Below are positions 1 to 9,259 of a DNA stretch of 64,000 nt, piece by piece. Both the position numbers and the translations under genes were made by a program. Each line of letters opens with the position of its first letter. Position 1 is the stretch's first letter. Location of the stretch: positions 124,001-188,000 of the forward strand of contig NZ_BLKW01000002.1 in the NCBI RefSeq assembly GCF_010723305.1. The letters run 5' to 3'. This DNA is from Mycobacterium botniense. Its GTDB lineage: Bacteria > Actinomycetota > Actinomycetes > Mycobacteriales > Mycobacteriaceae. The notes under the pieces are model-generated. The model was not told the origin of the DNA and ran no database searches. It saw nothing but the letters and a program-made list of their open reading frames with translations.

Positions 1-63
1 TGGCTCGTGGCCGAGGGGCGCACCCGCGCTGTACCGCCGCGAACCGATCGCACCTGCGGTTGA
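1..63 (+). CDS. 3' end of an upstream gene (partial)
   Basis: Frame 1 is open from the window edge to a TGA at 61-63, ten bases before the amine oxidase start. The 20 visible residues (arginine-rich, ending in Cys-Gly) are too few to identify a family. By synteny with M. tuberculosis it could be the tail of an Rv3169 orthologue, but that is inference only, and the open frame could be chance. Confidence 0.3.
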   Translation, partial: WLVAEGRTRAVPPRTDRTCG

Positions 64-72
64 CTAAGGGGC

Positions 73-1413
73 GTGCCGACATGGAGTGCCGAGGTCGTGG
101 TGGTGGGTGCCGGTTTCGCGGGGTTAGTCGCAGCTCGCGAGCTCATGCGCCGCGGACGCGACGTGCTGGTCCTGGAAGGCCGTGACCGGGTCGGTGGGCG
201 CTCCCTGACCGGCAACGTCGCGGGCTTACCCGTCGACCTCGGCGGCACTTTCGTCGGCCCGACCCAGGACGCGGTCCTGGCGCTGGCGGCCGAGCTCGGC
301 GTCCACACCGTCCCGACCTATCACGCCGGCGCCAACCTGATTAGGTGGCGCGGCTGGGTACGGCCCTATCACGGCACGATTCCCAGGCTCTCGCTGACCG
401 GGCTACTCGACATCGGCCGGGTGCGTTGGCAATTCGAACGGATCGCACGCCGCGTCCCGCTCACACAGCCGTGGACGGCACACCGCGCTCACCAGCTGGA
501 CACCGTGTCGCTGGGCCAATGGTTGCGGTCGGTGCATGCCACCGCGACATCGCGCGATCTGATGGCCATCATGGCGCGGGTCACCTGGGGCGCCGAACCC
601 GACGAGGTGTCGATGCTGCATGCGGCCCGTTATGTGCACGCAGCCGGCGGCCTGGACCGGTTGCTGGACGTCGAAAACGGCGCTCAGCAAGACCGTTTCC
701 TGGCCGGCACCCAGCAAATCGCGCACCTGATGGCCGAGGAATTGGGTTCCCGCGTCGTGGTGGCCACACCGGTCACCGGTATCGAGTGGCATGACGGGAC
801 GGCAACGGTCATCGCGGCGCACGGCCGGGCCGAGGCGCGATTCGTCATTGTCGCGATACCCCCGGCCCATCGCGCATCCATCCAGTTCGCTCCCCCGCTG
901 CCCGTTGAGCACCAGGAGCTGGCCGAACACTGGCCGCAAGGCCGGCTCAGCAAGGCGTTCGCTGCGTACTCCACCCCGTTTTGGCGGGCTCAAGGGTTTT
1001 CTGGTGAAGCGCTATCCGATGAGGGCCCGGTTTTCATCACCTTCGACGTCAGCCCGCGCGACGAGGGGCCGGGCATCCTGTTGGGGTTTGTCGACGCCCG
1101 CAACTTCGACCACCTGCCCGCTGAACAGCGCCGGCGGGAGGTGGTGTCGTGCTTCGGGTCGCTGTTCGGTGAGGAGGCGGCGAAACCGCTCGACTACGTC
1201 GACCACTGCTGGGGCGCAGAAGAATTCGCCGCAGGCGGTCCCACCGCGGCCGTCCCCCCGGGGTCGTGGACCCGCTACGGCCCATGGTTAAGACAACCGG
1301 TCGGGCCGATTCACTGGGCCGGCACCGAGACCGCCGACCAGTGGACCGGCTTTCTCGACGGTGCTGTGCGCTCCGGACTGCGGGCAGCCGCCGAGGTTGA
1401 GGCGCTGTTATGA
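73..1413 (+). CDS. aofH: Flavin-containing monoamine oxidase AofH (Rv3170 orthologue)
   Basis: FAD-dependent amine oxidase, 446 aa, which oxidatively deaminates amines to aldehyde, ammonia and hydrogen peroxide. The Rossmann dinucleotide motif GAGFAGL sits at residues 12-18, followed by GGRS near 41-44. The C-terminal flavin-binding signature [12 protein letters not shown] lies near residue 415 and is followed by DGAVRSG. Length and sequence match M. tuberculosis AofH as I recall it. The start is GTG at 73. The 3' end overlaps the convergent hydrolase gene by six bases. The physiological substrate is not shown by sequence. A second, divergent amine oxidase is encoded at 53562-54929. Confidence 0.93.
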   Translation: MPTWSAEVVVVGAGFAGLVAARELMRRGRDVLVLEGRDRVGGRSLTGNVAGLPVDLGGTFVGPTQDAVLALAAELGVHTVPTYHAGANLIRWRGWVRPYHGTIPRLSLTGLLDIGRVRWQFERIARRVPLTQPWTAHRAHQLDTVSLGQWLRSVHATATSRDLMAIMARVTWGAEPDEVSMLHAARYVHAAGGLDRLLDVENGAQQDRFLAGTQQIAHLMAEELGSRVVVATPVTGIEWHDGTATVIAAHGRAEARFVIVAIPPAHRASIQFAPPLPVEHQELAEHWPQGRLSKAFAAYSTPFWRAQGFSGEALSDEGPVFITFDVSPRDEGPGILLGFVDARNFDHLPAEQRRREVVSCFGSLFGEEAAKPLDYVDHCWGAEEFAAGGPTAAVPPGSWTRYGPWLRQPVGPIHWAGTETADQWTGFLDGAVRSGLRAAAEVEALL

Positions 1414-2358
1414 GCTGATCCGCCGCGCCGCGGTCACCGATTCCGCGAGCGCTCGCAGCTGGCGGTTGATATCGGCGGGGTGTTCCAGCATCGAGCAGTG
1501 GCCGCCGGGCAGCTCCACCAGCTCGACGAGGTTGGGCAGGGCAGCAGCGATTCTGCGGGACTGGCTGATGGGTGTCAGCCGGTCGCGCGTGCTGCCGATG
1601 ACCAGGGTCGGCACCGTCATACCCGTGACGCTGAGATGTCGCTCACCCAGCGCGTCGGCAAGCATCTTGCCGCAGCTGCCGCGCACTGTCGGCGGCGTGG
1701 CGGCGAAAAGCTCATAGATCAGCCCGGCCACGCCCGGGTCGGCTTCGGCGCCCACTGCCAGCGTCGCCACCAACTCCCGAATCGGGCGGTGCATCGGGCT
1801 GGGCACCGGAAAAGAGCCGAACACCGAGATCAATCCGCGGGCTACCAGCACGCGTACCCCAGCCAGGGGACGCGGGAGCGGCACCAGCTTGAGCGCGCGC
1901 AGCAGGTCACCGGTGGTGGTGTTGATCAGGGCGACCGCGTCGGCGCGTCGGTGAACCTTGTGGCGGTACCGATCCGACCAGGCGGCGATGGCGATGCCGC
2001 CCATCGAGTGCCCGGCGATCACGGCGCGCTCTCGCGGGCCCAGGGTCGCCTCCAGCACCGCGTCGAGATCAGATGCCAAGTGGTTCAGGCTGTAACCCCG
2101 CCGGTGCGGCACGCCGCTTCGCCCGTGGCCGCGGTGGTCGAAGGCAATGACCCGGTAGTCGGTGGCCAGTTCGGCGATCTGGTACGCCCACACGCGGATA
2201 GCACACGTGATGCCGTGGGACAGCACAATCGGGTAACCGTCGTCCGGTCCGAACACCTCGGTGTGCAAATGGGTCCCGTCGGCGGCCCGTACCGCCACGG
2301 TGCGGCTGCACGGCAAGGCAGCGGGTATCCCGGTCCGACTCGATCGCTGAGAAACCAT
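1408..2358 (-). CDS. hpx: Alpha/beta-hydrolase, non-haem haloperoxidase-like (Rv3171c/Hpx orthologue)
   Basis: Alpha/beta-hydrolase fold enzyme, about 316 aa. The nucleophile elbow GHSMGG places the catalytic Ser near residue 118. An HG oxyanion motif lies near residue 48, and the C-terminal GGHCSM supplies the catalytic His. I chose ATG 2358 because GGAGGGG lies just upstream; the frame stays open further 5' but overlaps the neighbouring monooxygenase gene. The family is called non-haem haloperoxidase by homology, but many members are esterases or lyases, so the substrate is unknown. It is convergent with aofH, with overlapping stop regions. Confidence 0.9.
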   Translation of the reverse strand: MVSQRSSRTGIPAALPCSRTVAVRAADGTHLHTEVFGPDDGYPIVLSHGITCAIRVWAYQIAELATDYRVIAFDHRGHGRSGVPHRRGYSLNHLASDLDAVLEATLGPRERAVIAGHSMGGIAIAAWSDRYRHKVHRRADAVALINTTTGDLLRALKLVPLPRPLAGVRVLVARGLISVFGSFPVPSPMHRPIRELVATLAVGAEADPGVAGLIYELFAATPPTVRGSCGKMLADALGERHLSVTGMTVPTLVIGSTRDRLTPISQSRRIAAALPNLVELVELPGGHCSMLEHPADINRQLRALAESVTAARRISS

Positions 2359-2518
2359 CGGTTCCCCTCCGCCGCGGCGACAGTGCTGCACGGCGAGTTT
2401 AGCGAGTGACCGGGCCCCGAGTCGGCAAGTTCGCCGCTGCCTCCGGGTGAACGAGCCGGCCCCGATTCGTGGCCGAAGAGGCATGTGATACCTCTGTGGC
2501 TGATGATCCGCCTGCGGG

Positions 2519-3994
2519 CTAAGCGGACTGCCGCTGCTCAGCGGTCGCCCGGCCGAATACCATGTGGTCATCGATCGGCCGCAACCGGTGGTCGAGCGCG
2601 TCGCGCAAAAAGTGGTGGCTGATGACCCAGGGTCGGCGGGTGCCCGACTTGGGCAGCACATCTAAAGAGCGCAGCACATAACCCGCCTGCAAGTTGAACG
2701 CGGGCTGCTCAGGCATGTCGGTGTCGCCAAGATGCGGATAGGCATGCGTATAGCCGTGGGTACGCATGTATTCCAGCAACTTCGCCACCGATCGCGCGGT
2801 CATGTCGGCGCCGAGCGTCCACGACGCATTGGTGTACCCGACACACCAGGCCGCGTTAGGGACGTCCTCGAGCATATGCCGCCGGTACACGAAGCGGTCG
2901 TGTGGGTTGATCTTCTCACCGTCGAGGCTGATGGTGATGCCCCCCAGGGCCTGCAGTTGCAGCCCAGTCGCGGTGACGATGACGTCAGCGTCGAGGCGGC
3001 GCCCGGATTTCAGCACAATGCCGTGGGCGTCCATGTGGTCGATGTGGTCGGTGACGACGTCGACGGCACCCCTTCTGATCGCCTTGTACAGATCGGCTCC
3101 CACCACGAAGCACAACCGTTGGTCCCACGGGTCATACGGCGGCGTGAAGTGGGTGTCGATGTCGTAGCCCGCGGGCAGATGCCGTTCGGCGATGCGCCGC
3201 AGCCGCCGCTTCATATACTGCGGCGCCCGGCGTGATACCTCCCATAACAGCACGCCGATCAGCGCGTTGCGCCAGCGGATGATCCAGTGAGCCACCTTCA
3301 GCGGCAATAGCTTTCGCAGCAGATTGGCCGTCGGCTCGATCTGCGGCGCCGAAATCATGTATGACGGCGTGCGCTGCAGCATGGTCACGTGCGCAGCTTG
3401 CCGCGCGAGCGACGGAATCAGGCTGACCGCGGTCGCGCCGCTGCCGATCACCACGACCCGTTTGCCGGTGCAGTCCAGCGACTCGGGCCAATGCTGCGGG
3501 TGGACCACTTCTCCGGCGAAGTCTTGGATACCGGCAAATGCCGGGGTGTAGGGATTGTCGTAGTCGTAGTAGCCGGTGCCGAAGAACACGAACCGGCACC
3601 GGTACGTCTCGTCGGCGCCATCACGCTCGGCGCGGATCGTCCAGGTGTCGGTGCTCGAGTCCCAATCCGCCGAGCGCACATGGGTGCTGAAACGAATGTG
3701 CTTGTCGATGCGGTGCTTGCGCGCCGTATCGGCCAGGTACTGCCGAATGTGGGCGCCGTCGACGATCATTTCCGGGCGGGTCCACGGCTCCCACGGGAAA
3801 CACAGCGTGAAGATATCGCTGTCGGACCGGACACCTGGATAACGGAACAGGTCCCAGGTGCCGCCGAGCCGTGGGCGTCGCTCCAAGATCGTGTAGCGCA
3901 CGTGCGGGTTGCGCTCCCTGATCCGGTACGCCGCGCCGATACCCGATATCCCGGCGCCGATGATCACTACGTCAAAGAACTGGTCGTCGACCAC
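2519..3994 (-). CDS. Baeyer-Villiger-type flavin monooxygenase (EthA/MymA-like)
   Basis: FAD/NADPH monooxygenase, 491 aa. The N-terminal Rossmann motif GAGISGIG binds FAD. The Baeyer-Villiger fingerprint FxGxxxHxxxWP is present as [12 protein letters not shown], followed by a second nucleotide motif GSGATA for NADPH. These are the hallmarks of class B monooxygenases such as EthA and Rv3083. Start GTG 3994 has a GAGGGGAG Shine-Dalgarno sequence upstream, and the resulting length is normal for the family. The gene is divergent from icl2 with a 196-base shared promoter region. Likely substrates are ketones, lipids or thioethers, which sequence does not resolve. Confidence 0.88.
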   Translation of the reverse strand: MVDDQFFDVVIIGAGISGIGAAYRIRERNPHVRYTILERRPRLGGTWDLFRYPGVRSDSDIFTLCFPWEPWTRPEMIVDGAHIRQYLADTARKHRIDKHIRFSTHVRSADWDSSTDTWTIRAERDGADETYRCRFVFFGTGYYDYDNPYTPAFAGIQDFAGEVVHPQHWPESLDCTGKRVVVIGSGATAVSLIPSLARQAAHVTMLQRTPSYMISAPQIEPTANLLRKLLPLKVAHWIIRWRNALIGVLLWEVSRRAPQYMKRRLRRIAERHLPAGYDIDTHFTPPYDPWDQRLCFVVGADLYKAIRRGAVDVVTDHIDHMDAHGIVLKSGRRLDADVIVTATGLQLQALGGITISLDGEKINPHDRFVYRRHMLEDVPNAAWCVGYTNASWTLGADMTARSVAKLLEYMRTHGYTHAYPHLGDTDMPEQPAFNLQAGYVLRSLDVLPKSGTRRPWVISHHFLRDALDHRLRPIDDHMVFGRATAEQRQSA

Positions 3995-4190
3995 CGCTGC
4001 GCTCCCCTCACCCACACCCGGACCATCGCCGGGCACATCCCAGCGTAAAACGTCCGGTGTGACCGGTCGCGCCCGTGAGCGGCCGATTCCGTACTCCACC
4101 GGTTCCCACTTCAAAAACCCCATCCGCCACAGGAGCCAAGAGCCAGCCAATAGACTCGGAATCGGGGGGGCTGAAGAGGAGCGTAACCAC

Positions 4191-6500
4191 ATGGCCACCA
4201 TCGAAGCGGACGCAGCGGCCCGCACACCGTTTACCCAGGACCTGGAGAATGAGATAGCCGCCACGCAGCGATACTTCGACAGTCCGCGCTTCGACGGGAT
4301 CATTCGGCTCTACTCGGCCCGCCAGGTGGTCGAGCAACGCGGCACAATCCCGGTGGACTATACCGTGGCACGTGAGGCCGCCACGGCCTTCTACGCCCGG
4401 CTGCGTGAGCTGTTTTCCCAGCGCAAATGCATCACGACCTTCGGCCCGTATTCGCCGGGGCAGGCCGTGACCATGAAGCGGATGGGTATCGAGGCGATCT
4501 ACCTCGGCGGCTGGGCGACATCTGCCAAAGGGTCGGCTAGCGAGGACCCGGGCCCCGATTTGGCCAGCTACCCGCTGAGCCAGGTGCCGGACGAGGCTGC
4601 CGGGCTGGTGCGTGCCCTGCTGACCGCCGACCGCAATCAGCAATACCAGCGCCTTCGGATGAGTGAAGCGGAGCGCGCCGCGACCCCGGCCACCGATTTC
4701 CGCCCGTTCATCATCGCCGACGCCGACACCGGTCACGGCGGTGACCCGCACGTCCGGAACCTGATCCGGCGCTTTGTCGAGGCCGGCGTGCCGGGATATC
4801 ACATCGAGGACCAGCGGCCCGGCACCAAAAAGTGCGGCCACCAGGGCGGCAAGGTTTTAGTGCCGTGCGACGAGCAGATCAAGCGGCTCAACGCGGCACG
4901 TTTCCAGCTCGATGTGATGGGAGTGCCCGGCATCATCGTTGCGCGCACGGATGCCGAGGCCGGCAACCTCATCGACAGCCGTGCCGACGAACGTGACCAG
5001 CCGTTTTTGCTTGGCGCTACCAACCTGAGAATCCCGTCGTACAAAGCCTGCTGGTTGGCGCTGATGCGGCGCTTTTACCAACTGGGAGTCAAGGAGCTCA
5101 ACGGTCACCTGCTCTACTCGCTTCCGGACGGCGAGTACGCCGCGGCCGACGCCTGGCTGGAGCGGCAAGGCTTGGTGGACCTGGTCGCGCAGGCGGCTGC
5201 GGGGTGGCAGCAGAACGGGCGGCAATCCGTCGATGCGCTCTTCGACAACATCGAGGCCCGGTTCGTCGAGGCCTGGCAAGACGATGCCGGGCTGGAGACC
5301 TACGGCGAAGCCGTGGCGGATCTGCTGGAATTCCGGGAGAGCGAGGGCGAGCCGGCCGAGATGAGCACGGCTGAGTGGCGGCAGTTCGCGGCGCACGCTT
5401 CGCTGTTCGAGGCCCGCGAAAAAGCCAAGGAGCTGGGCGCCGACGTCGGTTGGGACTGCGAGCGTGCGAAAACTCCAGAAGGCTATTACCAGGTCCGCGG
5501 CGGGATACCCTATGCGATCGCCAAGTCGCTGGCCGCGGCGCCGTTCGCCGACCTGTTGTGGATGGAGACCAAGACCGCCGATCTCGCCGATGCCCGGCAG
5601 TTCGCCGAGGCGATCCATGCCCAGTTTCCCGACAAGATGCTGGCCTACAACCTCTCGCCGTCGTTCAACTGGGACACCACCGGCATGACCGACGAGGAGA
5701 TGCGGGCATTCCCCGAGGAGCTCGCCAAGTTGGGGTTCGTGTTCAACTTCATCACCTACGGCGGCCACCAGATCGACGGCCTGGCCGCTGAGGAGTTCGC
5801 GACCGCCCTGCGGCAAGACGGCATGCTGGCGCTGGCGCGCTTGCAGCGCCAGCTGCGGCTGGTCGAGTCGCCCTACCGCACCCCGCAGACCCTGGTCGGG
5901 GGACCACGCGCCGACGCTGCGCTGCTGGCGTCCTCGGGACGCACGGCGACCACCAAGGCGATGGGCAAGGGCTCCACCCAGCATCAGCATCTCGTGCAGA
6001 CCGAGGTGCCGAAAAAGCTGCTGGAGGACTGGCTGGCGATGTGGAGCGAGCACTACCGGCTCGGGGAGAAACTCCGGGTGCAGCTGCGCCCGCACCGCGC
6101 GGGTTCGGAACTGCTCGAGCTCATCATCTATCGCGAAGGCACCGACGCCGAGCAAAAGCTCGCCAACGTGATTTTCGCCCCGTTCCAAGACCGGCGCGGC
6201 AGCACTATCCTCACCGTGCGCGACCAGAACACGTTCGCCGAGCAGCTGCGTCAGAAACGGCTGATGACGTTGATCCATCTATGGCTGGTGCACCGGTTCA
6301 AGGCCGACGCCGTGCACTACGTCACCCCCACCGAGGACAACCTGTATCAAACGGAGAAGATGAAGTCGCACGGCATCTTCCGCGACGTGCATCAAGAGGT
6401 GGGGGAGATCATCGTCGCCGACGTCAACCACCCCCGCATCACCGAGCTGCTGGCGCCCGATCGGGTGGCACTGGGACGGTTGATTCGCAAGGAGGGCTGA
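4191..6500 (+). CDS. aceA: Isocitrate lyase 2 (ICL2, long form)
   Basis: Cleaves isocitrate to glyoxylate and succinate (glyoxylate shunt), and in mycobacteria typically also 2-methylisocitrate. At 769 aa it is the long ICL2 type, not the roughly 430 aa ICL1. The catalytic loop motif KKCGHQGG is present with the nucleophilic Cys at residue 215, and NLSPSFNW and a VARTDA segment match the lyase barrel. The extra C-terminal region (from about residue 600) corresponds to the ICL2 regulatory domain known to bind acyl-CoA in M. tuberculosis. ATG 4191 follows GAAGAGGAGC. The reading frame is intact, unlike the split aceAa/aceAb of strain H37Rv. Confidence 0.93.
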   Translation: MATIEADAAARTPFTQDLENEIAATQRYFDSPRFDGIIRLYSARQVVEQRGTIPVDYTVAREAATAFYARLRELFSQRKCITTFGPYSPGQAVTMKRMGIEAIYLGGWATSAKGSASEDPGPDLASYPLSQVPDEAAGLVRALLTADRNQQYQRLRMSEAERAATPATDFRPFIIADADTGHGGDPHVRNLIRRFVEAGVPGYHIEDQRPGTKKCGHQGGKVLVPCDEQIKRLNAARFQLDVMGVPGIIVARTDAEAGNLIDSRADERDQPFLLGATNLRIPSYKACWLALMRRFYQLGVKELNGHLLYSLPDGEYAAADAWLERQGLVDLVAQAAAGWQQNGRQSVDALFDNIEARFVEAWQDDAGLETYGEAVADLLEFRESEGEPAEMSTAEWRQFAAHASLFEAREKAKELGADVGWDCERAKTPEGYYQVRGGIPYAIAKSLAAAPFADLLWMETKTADLADARQFAEAIHAQFPDKMLAYNLSPSFNWDTTGMTDEEMRAFPEELAKLGFVFNFITYGGHQIDGLAAEEFATALRQDGMLALARLQRQLRLVESPYRTPQTLVGGPRADAALLASSGRTATTKAMGKGSTQHQHLVQTEVPKKLLEDWLAMWSEHYRLGEKLRVQLRPHRAGSELLELIIYREGTDAEQKLANVIFAPFQDRRGSTILTVRDQNTFAEQLRQKRLMTLIHLWLVHRFKADAVHYVTPTEDNLYQTEKMKSHGIFRDVHQEVGEIIVADVNHPRITELLAPDRVALGRLIRKEG

Positions 6501-6551
6501 CAGCCCATCCGGCGGCAACCACAGCGGCGCGGCCGGAGCCGGGCGGCGCGC

Positions 6552-8021
6552 TCACCGCGGCACCATGCGCAGCACCACCGTTCGGCGCAGCACCCAGTGC
6601 TGGTCCACCGCGAAGCCCTGGCGTTCCGCCGCGCTCGTCACCGGCGACGGCACCCGGCGGTCGACGATGACCCACAGCGTCGCGCATGCCGCTAACCGGG
6701 GGCGCACGGTGTCGCTGTCAAGCGGCAGATCCTGTGACCACAGCTGGGCCGCTTCCGCACCCGAAACACCGGCCGCCACGTCGTCGAGCGGCACAAACGC
6801 GCCGGGTCGCGCCGCGGCGATGGCCCGCAGCGGTTCACGCGGGGCGGCGCCGAACACCACGCAGTCGTGCGGGCGGGCGCCGTGCTCGATCAGGTCGGCG
6901 ACCGCGGAATAGTCTGCCGCACCTGGCTTTCCGTAACGGCCACGCTGTGTGATGAACGCCGTGCTCGAACTGGCCGCCAGGACCGCGAGCAACAGCACCA
7001 CAAGCCGTATCCAGTGCCGCGCGATCGCCACAACACACACCCCGAGCACCAATCCCAGGCCCGGGGTGGTGAAAGTCAGGTATCGAGGTTGATAGACATC
7101 GCGGAACCACGCGGAGTAGCCGACGAGCAGCACAGTCGGCACCACGACCCACGGCACCGCCACAGCCAGGGCGGCGTGCGCACCGTGGGCGCGCCGGATT
7201 AGCACAGCGGCTGACCCGCAAGCCAGCAGCGCGACGCAAACGCCCAGAAAAAACCGCGAGCGGGTAAACCATTGCTCGAACAGCACCCCGGTCGCGAAAC
7301 CGCCTTGGGCCGGATTGATCCAGTCGAGTTGTTGGCGTTGATTCAGCGTCAGCGATATCAGGGGGGACGCTAGAGCGAGGCCCCCCGCGGTGGCGGCCGC
7401 CCACGGCAGCAGGGTGCGCCGCGGCCGGCGCAGCGCCAGCGTCAGCGCGTGGGCGAACACCATGAGCCCCAGATACACAAAAGAGACGATGGCCAGCGCG
7501 AGCACGAGCCCGTAGAGGACCCACAGCGCGGCGCCACGAGCCGACGCCGCGACCACCAGGGCTACCGTGAGCCACACCGCGATCGCCGCGGTCAACGCAT
7601 ACGACCTGGCCTCGACCCCGGCCCACAGCGTGCGCGGCACGGCCGTGGCTGCCACCGCCGCCGCCCACCCGGTGGGGCGGCCGGCCAGCAACGTGCCCAG
7701 CACCAGCAGGCCGGCGGCGGCCGCGCCGACCGCGACAGCACTGGGCAGCCGCGCGGTGAACTCGTTGACCGGCACCCACGAGAACCACACGTGCATGGCC
7801 AGGTAGTACAGCCCATGAACCGCGTCGAAGTTCAGTAACAGACGCAGGATGTCGACCTCGGACCGGTTGGCAGCGGCTATGGTGGCGGCTTCATCGAACC
7901 AGAACGAGGGCCGCCACGACAGCAAAGCTGTCACCAGGGTCGCCGCCGCACCCGCCAGCCAGGGATCGGCGCGCTCCGACACCCGCAGCCTCGCGAGCGG
8001 AGTCGTCATCTCGCTGTGCAC
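6552..8021 (-). CDS. Polytopic membrane glycosyltransferase-like protein (GT39/ArnT type)
   Basis: A 489 aa protein with many hydrophobic segments. After the first membrane segment it carries FWFDEAAT, the acidic pair typical of the first external loop of GT-C fold transferases using polyprenyl-phosphate sugars. It lacks cytosolic nucleotide-sugar motifs, consistent with a lipid-linked donor. The donor and acceptor cannot be read from sequence. The start could be GTG 8021 or ATG 8009. It lies between icl2 (convergent) and an exported glucanase in the same orientation, which is compatible with envelope polysaccharide work but does not prove it. Confidence 0.75.
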   Translation of the reverse strand: MHSEMTTPLARLRVSERADPWLAGAAATLVTALLSWRPSFWFDEAATIAAANRSEVDILRLLLNFDAVHGLYYLAMHVWFSWVPVNEFTARLPSAVAVGAAAAGLLVLGTLLAGRPTGWAAAVAATAVPRTLWAGVEARSYALTAAIAVWLTVALVVAASARGAALWVLYGLVLALAIVSFVYLGLMVFAHALTLALRRPRRTLLPWAAATAGGLALASPLISLTLNQRQQLDWINPAQGGFATGVLFEQWFTRSRFFLGVCVALLACGSAAVLIRRAHGAHAALAVAVPWVVVPTVLLVGYSAWFRDVYQPRYLTFTTPGLGLVLGVCVVAIARHWIRLVVLLLAVLAASSSTAFITQRGRYGKPGAADYSAVADLIEHGARPHDCVVFGAAPREPLRAIAAARPGAFVPLDDVAAGVSGAEAAQLWSQDLPLDSDTVRPRLAACATLWVIVDRRVPSPVTSAAERQGFAVDQHWVLRRTVVLRMVPR

Positions 8022-8116
8022 CGTCCCGCCGGGGGCACGGTCACCTCGCCCTGAGACGGTCGGTGCTGGTCAACGTCTCGCGTTCGGACGCTGAGCATCA
8101 CCGCACGCCACGTCGG

Positions 8117-8953
8117 CTACCAGACCCGGATGTAGTCGATGAGCATATCGGCCGGAAAGGTGCCAAGTGCGGGATCGCCAGCGCCCGGCCCACCGACCGC
8201 AAGGCTGAAGATGGCAGCCATCAGGTAGCCGGGCTGATTAAAGGGCCAGACTCCTTTGATGGGTTTCGCCGCAACGGTGAAGTAGGGCGCCGCGCCGTCG
8301 ACATAATCTCTCCAGAACTTGAAACCGTCGTCGTCCCAGCGCATTCGCCACGTGTGCCACCCGCTGTCGACTAACTCGGGGATTGATTTGCCTTCCCAGG
8401 TTTTGCCGTCGGACCGTGCATGGACGGTGGTTCCCGCCGGCCAATCACCGTTGCCGTACCACTCGACCACGTCAACTTCGCCGTCGGGAAGCGGTTCCTC
8501 GTTCACCGTCCAGAATGCGGGCCAGCAACCGGGAGTGAGGCAGTTGAATTTTATTCGGGCTTCCCAGGTATGGCCGATTCCGCCCTTCCAGTTGCTGTGG
8601 ATTTTGCCGGTGTACCACTGGTCACCTTCTTGGGTGGCGCGCAGCACCAGATTGGAGTTGCCATCGAGGAAGACATTCTGGGCGCGGTAATGCCCCAAAA
8701 CCGGGGGGTAGACGTCTTCATCCCAGTTCCACACCGTCCATTTCGCTAAATCGGGGCCCTGACCGGCGGGCCCATCGAACTCGTCCTGGAAGATGTACCC
8801 TCCGCTGGCGGCGCCGGGCGGCGCGGCGGGCGATGGCGCCGCCGGGGGGCTTGGCCGGGACGGGTGGGCGTGCGCGTCCGGCATCGGTATGGTGGCCGCG
8901 AGCAGGCCGAACCCGGTCATCATCATGATGCTGCGACGATCGATCTGAGCCAC
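8117..8953 (-). CDS. Exported GH16-family beta-glucanase-like protein (Rv0315-like)
   Basis: Glycoside hydrolase family 16 protein, about 278 aa. The catalytic motif ExDxxE appears as EVDVVE within GEVDVVEWYGNG, giving both nucleophile and acid/base Glu. Aromatic-rich beta-sandwich segments match M. tuberculosis Rv0315, annotated as a beta-1,3-glucanase, as I recall it. The N-terminus reads DRRSIMMM followed by a hydrophobic stretch and an Ala-His-Ala cleavage region, resembling a twin-arginine signal. A Pro/Ala linker precedes the catalytic domain. Start GTG 8953 is chosen to place the twin-Arg near the N-terminus; its ribosome site is weak. Confidence 0.85.
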   Translation of the reverse strand: MAQIDRRSIMMMTGFGLLAATIPMPDAHAHPSRPSPPAAPSPAAPPGAASGGYIFQDEFDGPAGQGPDLAKWTVWNWDEDVYPPVLGHYRAQNVFLDGNSNLVLRATQEGDQWYTGKIHSNWKGGIGHTWEARIKFNCLTPGCWPAFWTVNEEPLPDGEVDVVEWYGNGDWPAGTTVHARSDGKTWEGKSIPELVDSGWHTWRMRWDDDGFKFWRDYVDGAAPYFTVAAKPIKGVWPFNQPGYLMAAIFSLAVGGPGAGDPALGTFPADMLIDYIRVW

Positions 8954-9038
8954 AGATCCGATAAAAGCAGGAACGACAGTCGCGGCGCAATTTGTGCATT
9001 TCTGGGGGCGCGTCGTCGGTGCGGCGACCGGCAGCAGC

Positions 9039-9077
9039 AAAAAGCCCCCCGGCGACTGGCTCCGGGGGGCTGTTTTT
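9039..9077 (-). terminator. Rho-independent terminator of the initiator tRNA
   Basis: A ten-base perfect stem (9043-9052 with 9062-9071, AGCCCCCCGG/CCGGGGGGCT) is flanked by A5 at 9039-9043, which is a U-run on the minus strand just downstream of the tRNA. A T5 run at 9073-9077 on the plus strand makes it potentially bidirectional. Confidence 0.85.
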
Positions 9078-9153
9078 GGTAGCGGGGACAGGATTCGAAC
9101 CTGCGACCTCTGGGTTATGAGCCCAGCGAGCTACCGAGCTGCTCCACCCCGCG
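9077..9153 (-). tRNA. Initiator tRNA-fMet (CAT)
   Basis: A 77-nt cloverleaf including an encoded CCA end. The anticodon CAT sits in an arm with three consecutive G-C pairs (GGG...CCC), the initiator hallmark. The 5' part CGCGGGGTGGAGCAGC matches E. coli tRNA-fMet. Position 1 is C and position 72 is U, so the first acceptor pair is mismatched, as required for formylation and exclusion from elongation. The T-arm GGTTCGAATCC is canonical. Confidence 0.97.
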
Positions 9154-9259
9154 ACGGTAACTACCAGGTTACCGAATGGCTGACAGCGCCGCCAAATCAC
9201 CGGATGAGCGGTGCGCTGCCGGGCGGCCAGTTGGTGCTGCCCCGCCGCCGAGTCGGCTG

